This document shows, piece by piece, positions 63,942-64,000 of a DNA stretch of 64,000 nucleotides (within the stretch, counting starts at the first letter, position 1; each line of letters opens with the position of its first letter). The translations under genes were made by a program, and so were the position numbers. The notes under the pieces are model-generated. The model saw nothing but the letters and a program-made list of their open reading frames with translations, searched no databases and was not told the DNA's origin. Source of the DNA: Phenylobacterium aquaticum (GTDB taxonomy: Bacteria > Pseudomonadota > Alphaproteobacteria > Caulobacterales > Caulobacteraceae); NCBI RefSeq assembly GCF_022695515.1, contig NZ_JALDPT010000001.1:332915-396914 (forward strand), written 5' to 3'.

Positions 63942-64000
63942 TGTGAGGTTTCGGCGTCGTGGTCGGGTGCAGTCTTGTGTCCGGCCTGTTTGCGCGGTCA
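63905..64000. other. Non-LysR sequence at the right edge
   Basis: From about 63905 the sequence no longer encodes LysR in any frame that I can read, and it is less regular in codon use. It could be the end of an insertion sequence or the start of an unrelated intergenic stretch. No terminal repeat can be paired because the other end is outside the window. Confidence 0.3.

Overview
The window is about 64 kb of very GC-rich chromosome from an alphaproteobacterium, most likely a member of the Caulobacterales (Caulobacter or Phenylobacterium type). The grounds are the codon bias, three TonB-dependent receptors sitting inside catabolic operons, a TPR-sulfotransferase next to one receptor, a Tat-exported beta-glucuronidase and mannonate/tartrate dehydratases of the enolase superfamily. 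The genus is an inference.

Layout. 1-1205: end of a DctA-type dicarboxylate transporter and tRNA-Arg(CCT). 1290-13495: a minus-strand operon (nitrilase-family amidase, TonB receptor, TPR-sulfotransferase, serine hydrolase, MFS carrier, GabT, GabD) behind a GabR/MocR-type regulator, which looks like uptake and breakdown of an amide-containing compound to succinate. 14034-18035: an acyl-CoA ligase, then a small regulator, a membrane protein and an acyltransferase. 18253-29662: a glucuronide/hexuronate locus (ManD, ExuT-like carrier, GH31 glycosidase, TonB receptor, FadR-type GntR regulator, secreted GH2 beta-glucuronidase, esterase) with three look-alike operator sites. 29679-40516: a second acid-sugar operon (TonB receptor, two esterases, IclR regulator, DHDPS-family lyase, SDR, D-tartrate dehydratase, sodium:solute symporter). 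40631-48186: a compact VirB-type type IV secretion locus (virB1-2-3-4-6-9-10-11) without virB5, virB7, virB8 or virD4. 48394-51473: a lipoprotein intradiol dioxygenase-like protein and an OmpR/EnvZ-type two-component pair. 51626-59217: the ubiquitin locus. 59248-63941: the DabA/DabB inorganic-carbon uptake pair with a divergent LysR gene that loses its reading frame near the right edge.

The most remarkable content is at 52584-53259. One gene encodes an exported protein whose mature part is, by eye, 61/76 identical to human ubiquitin. It keeps all seven lysines, the Ile44 patch core and a C-terminus of LRLRGG followed directly by the stop codon. The next gene encodes a second exported protein with a divergent ubiquitin-like fold and no Gly-Gly. 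Both lie in a same-strand run behind a LuxR-type response regulator, a lipoprotein secretin and a secreted tandem lectin-like protein, with a divergent NarX-like sensor kinase. No E1, E2, E3 or deubiquitinase is visible in the window, and the product is predicted to leave the cytoplasm.

A technical caution: at least eleven genes in this window are broken by a single net frame change inside GC-rich homopolymer or CG-repeat tracts, and joining the frames restores conserved motifs each time. Ten of the eleven fit one missing base. This is the pattern of uncorrected sequencing errors rather than of real pseudogenes, so those genes are annotated as full-length CDS with the break noted.
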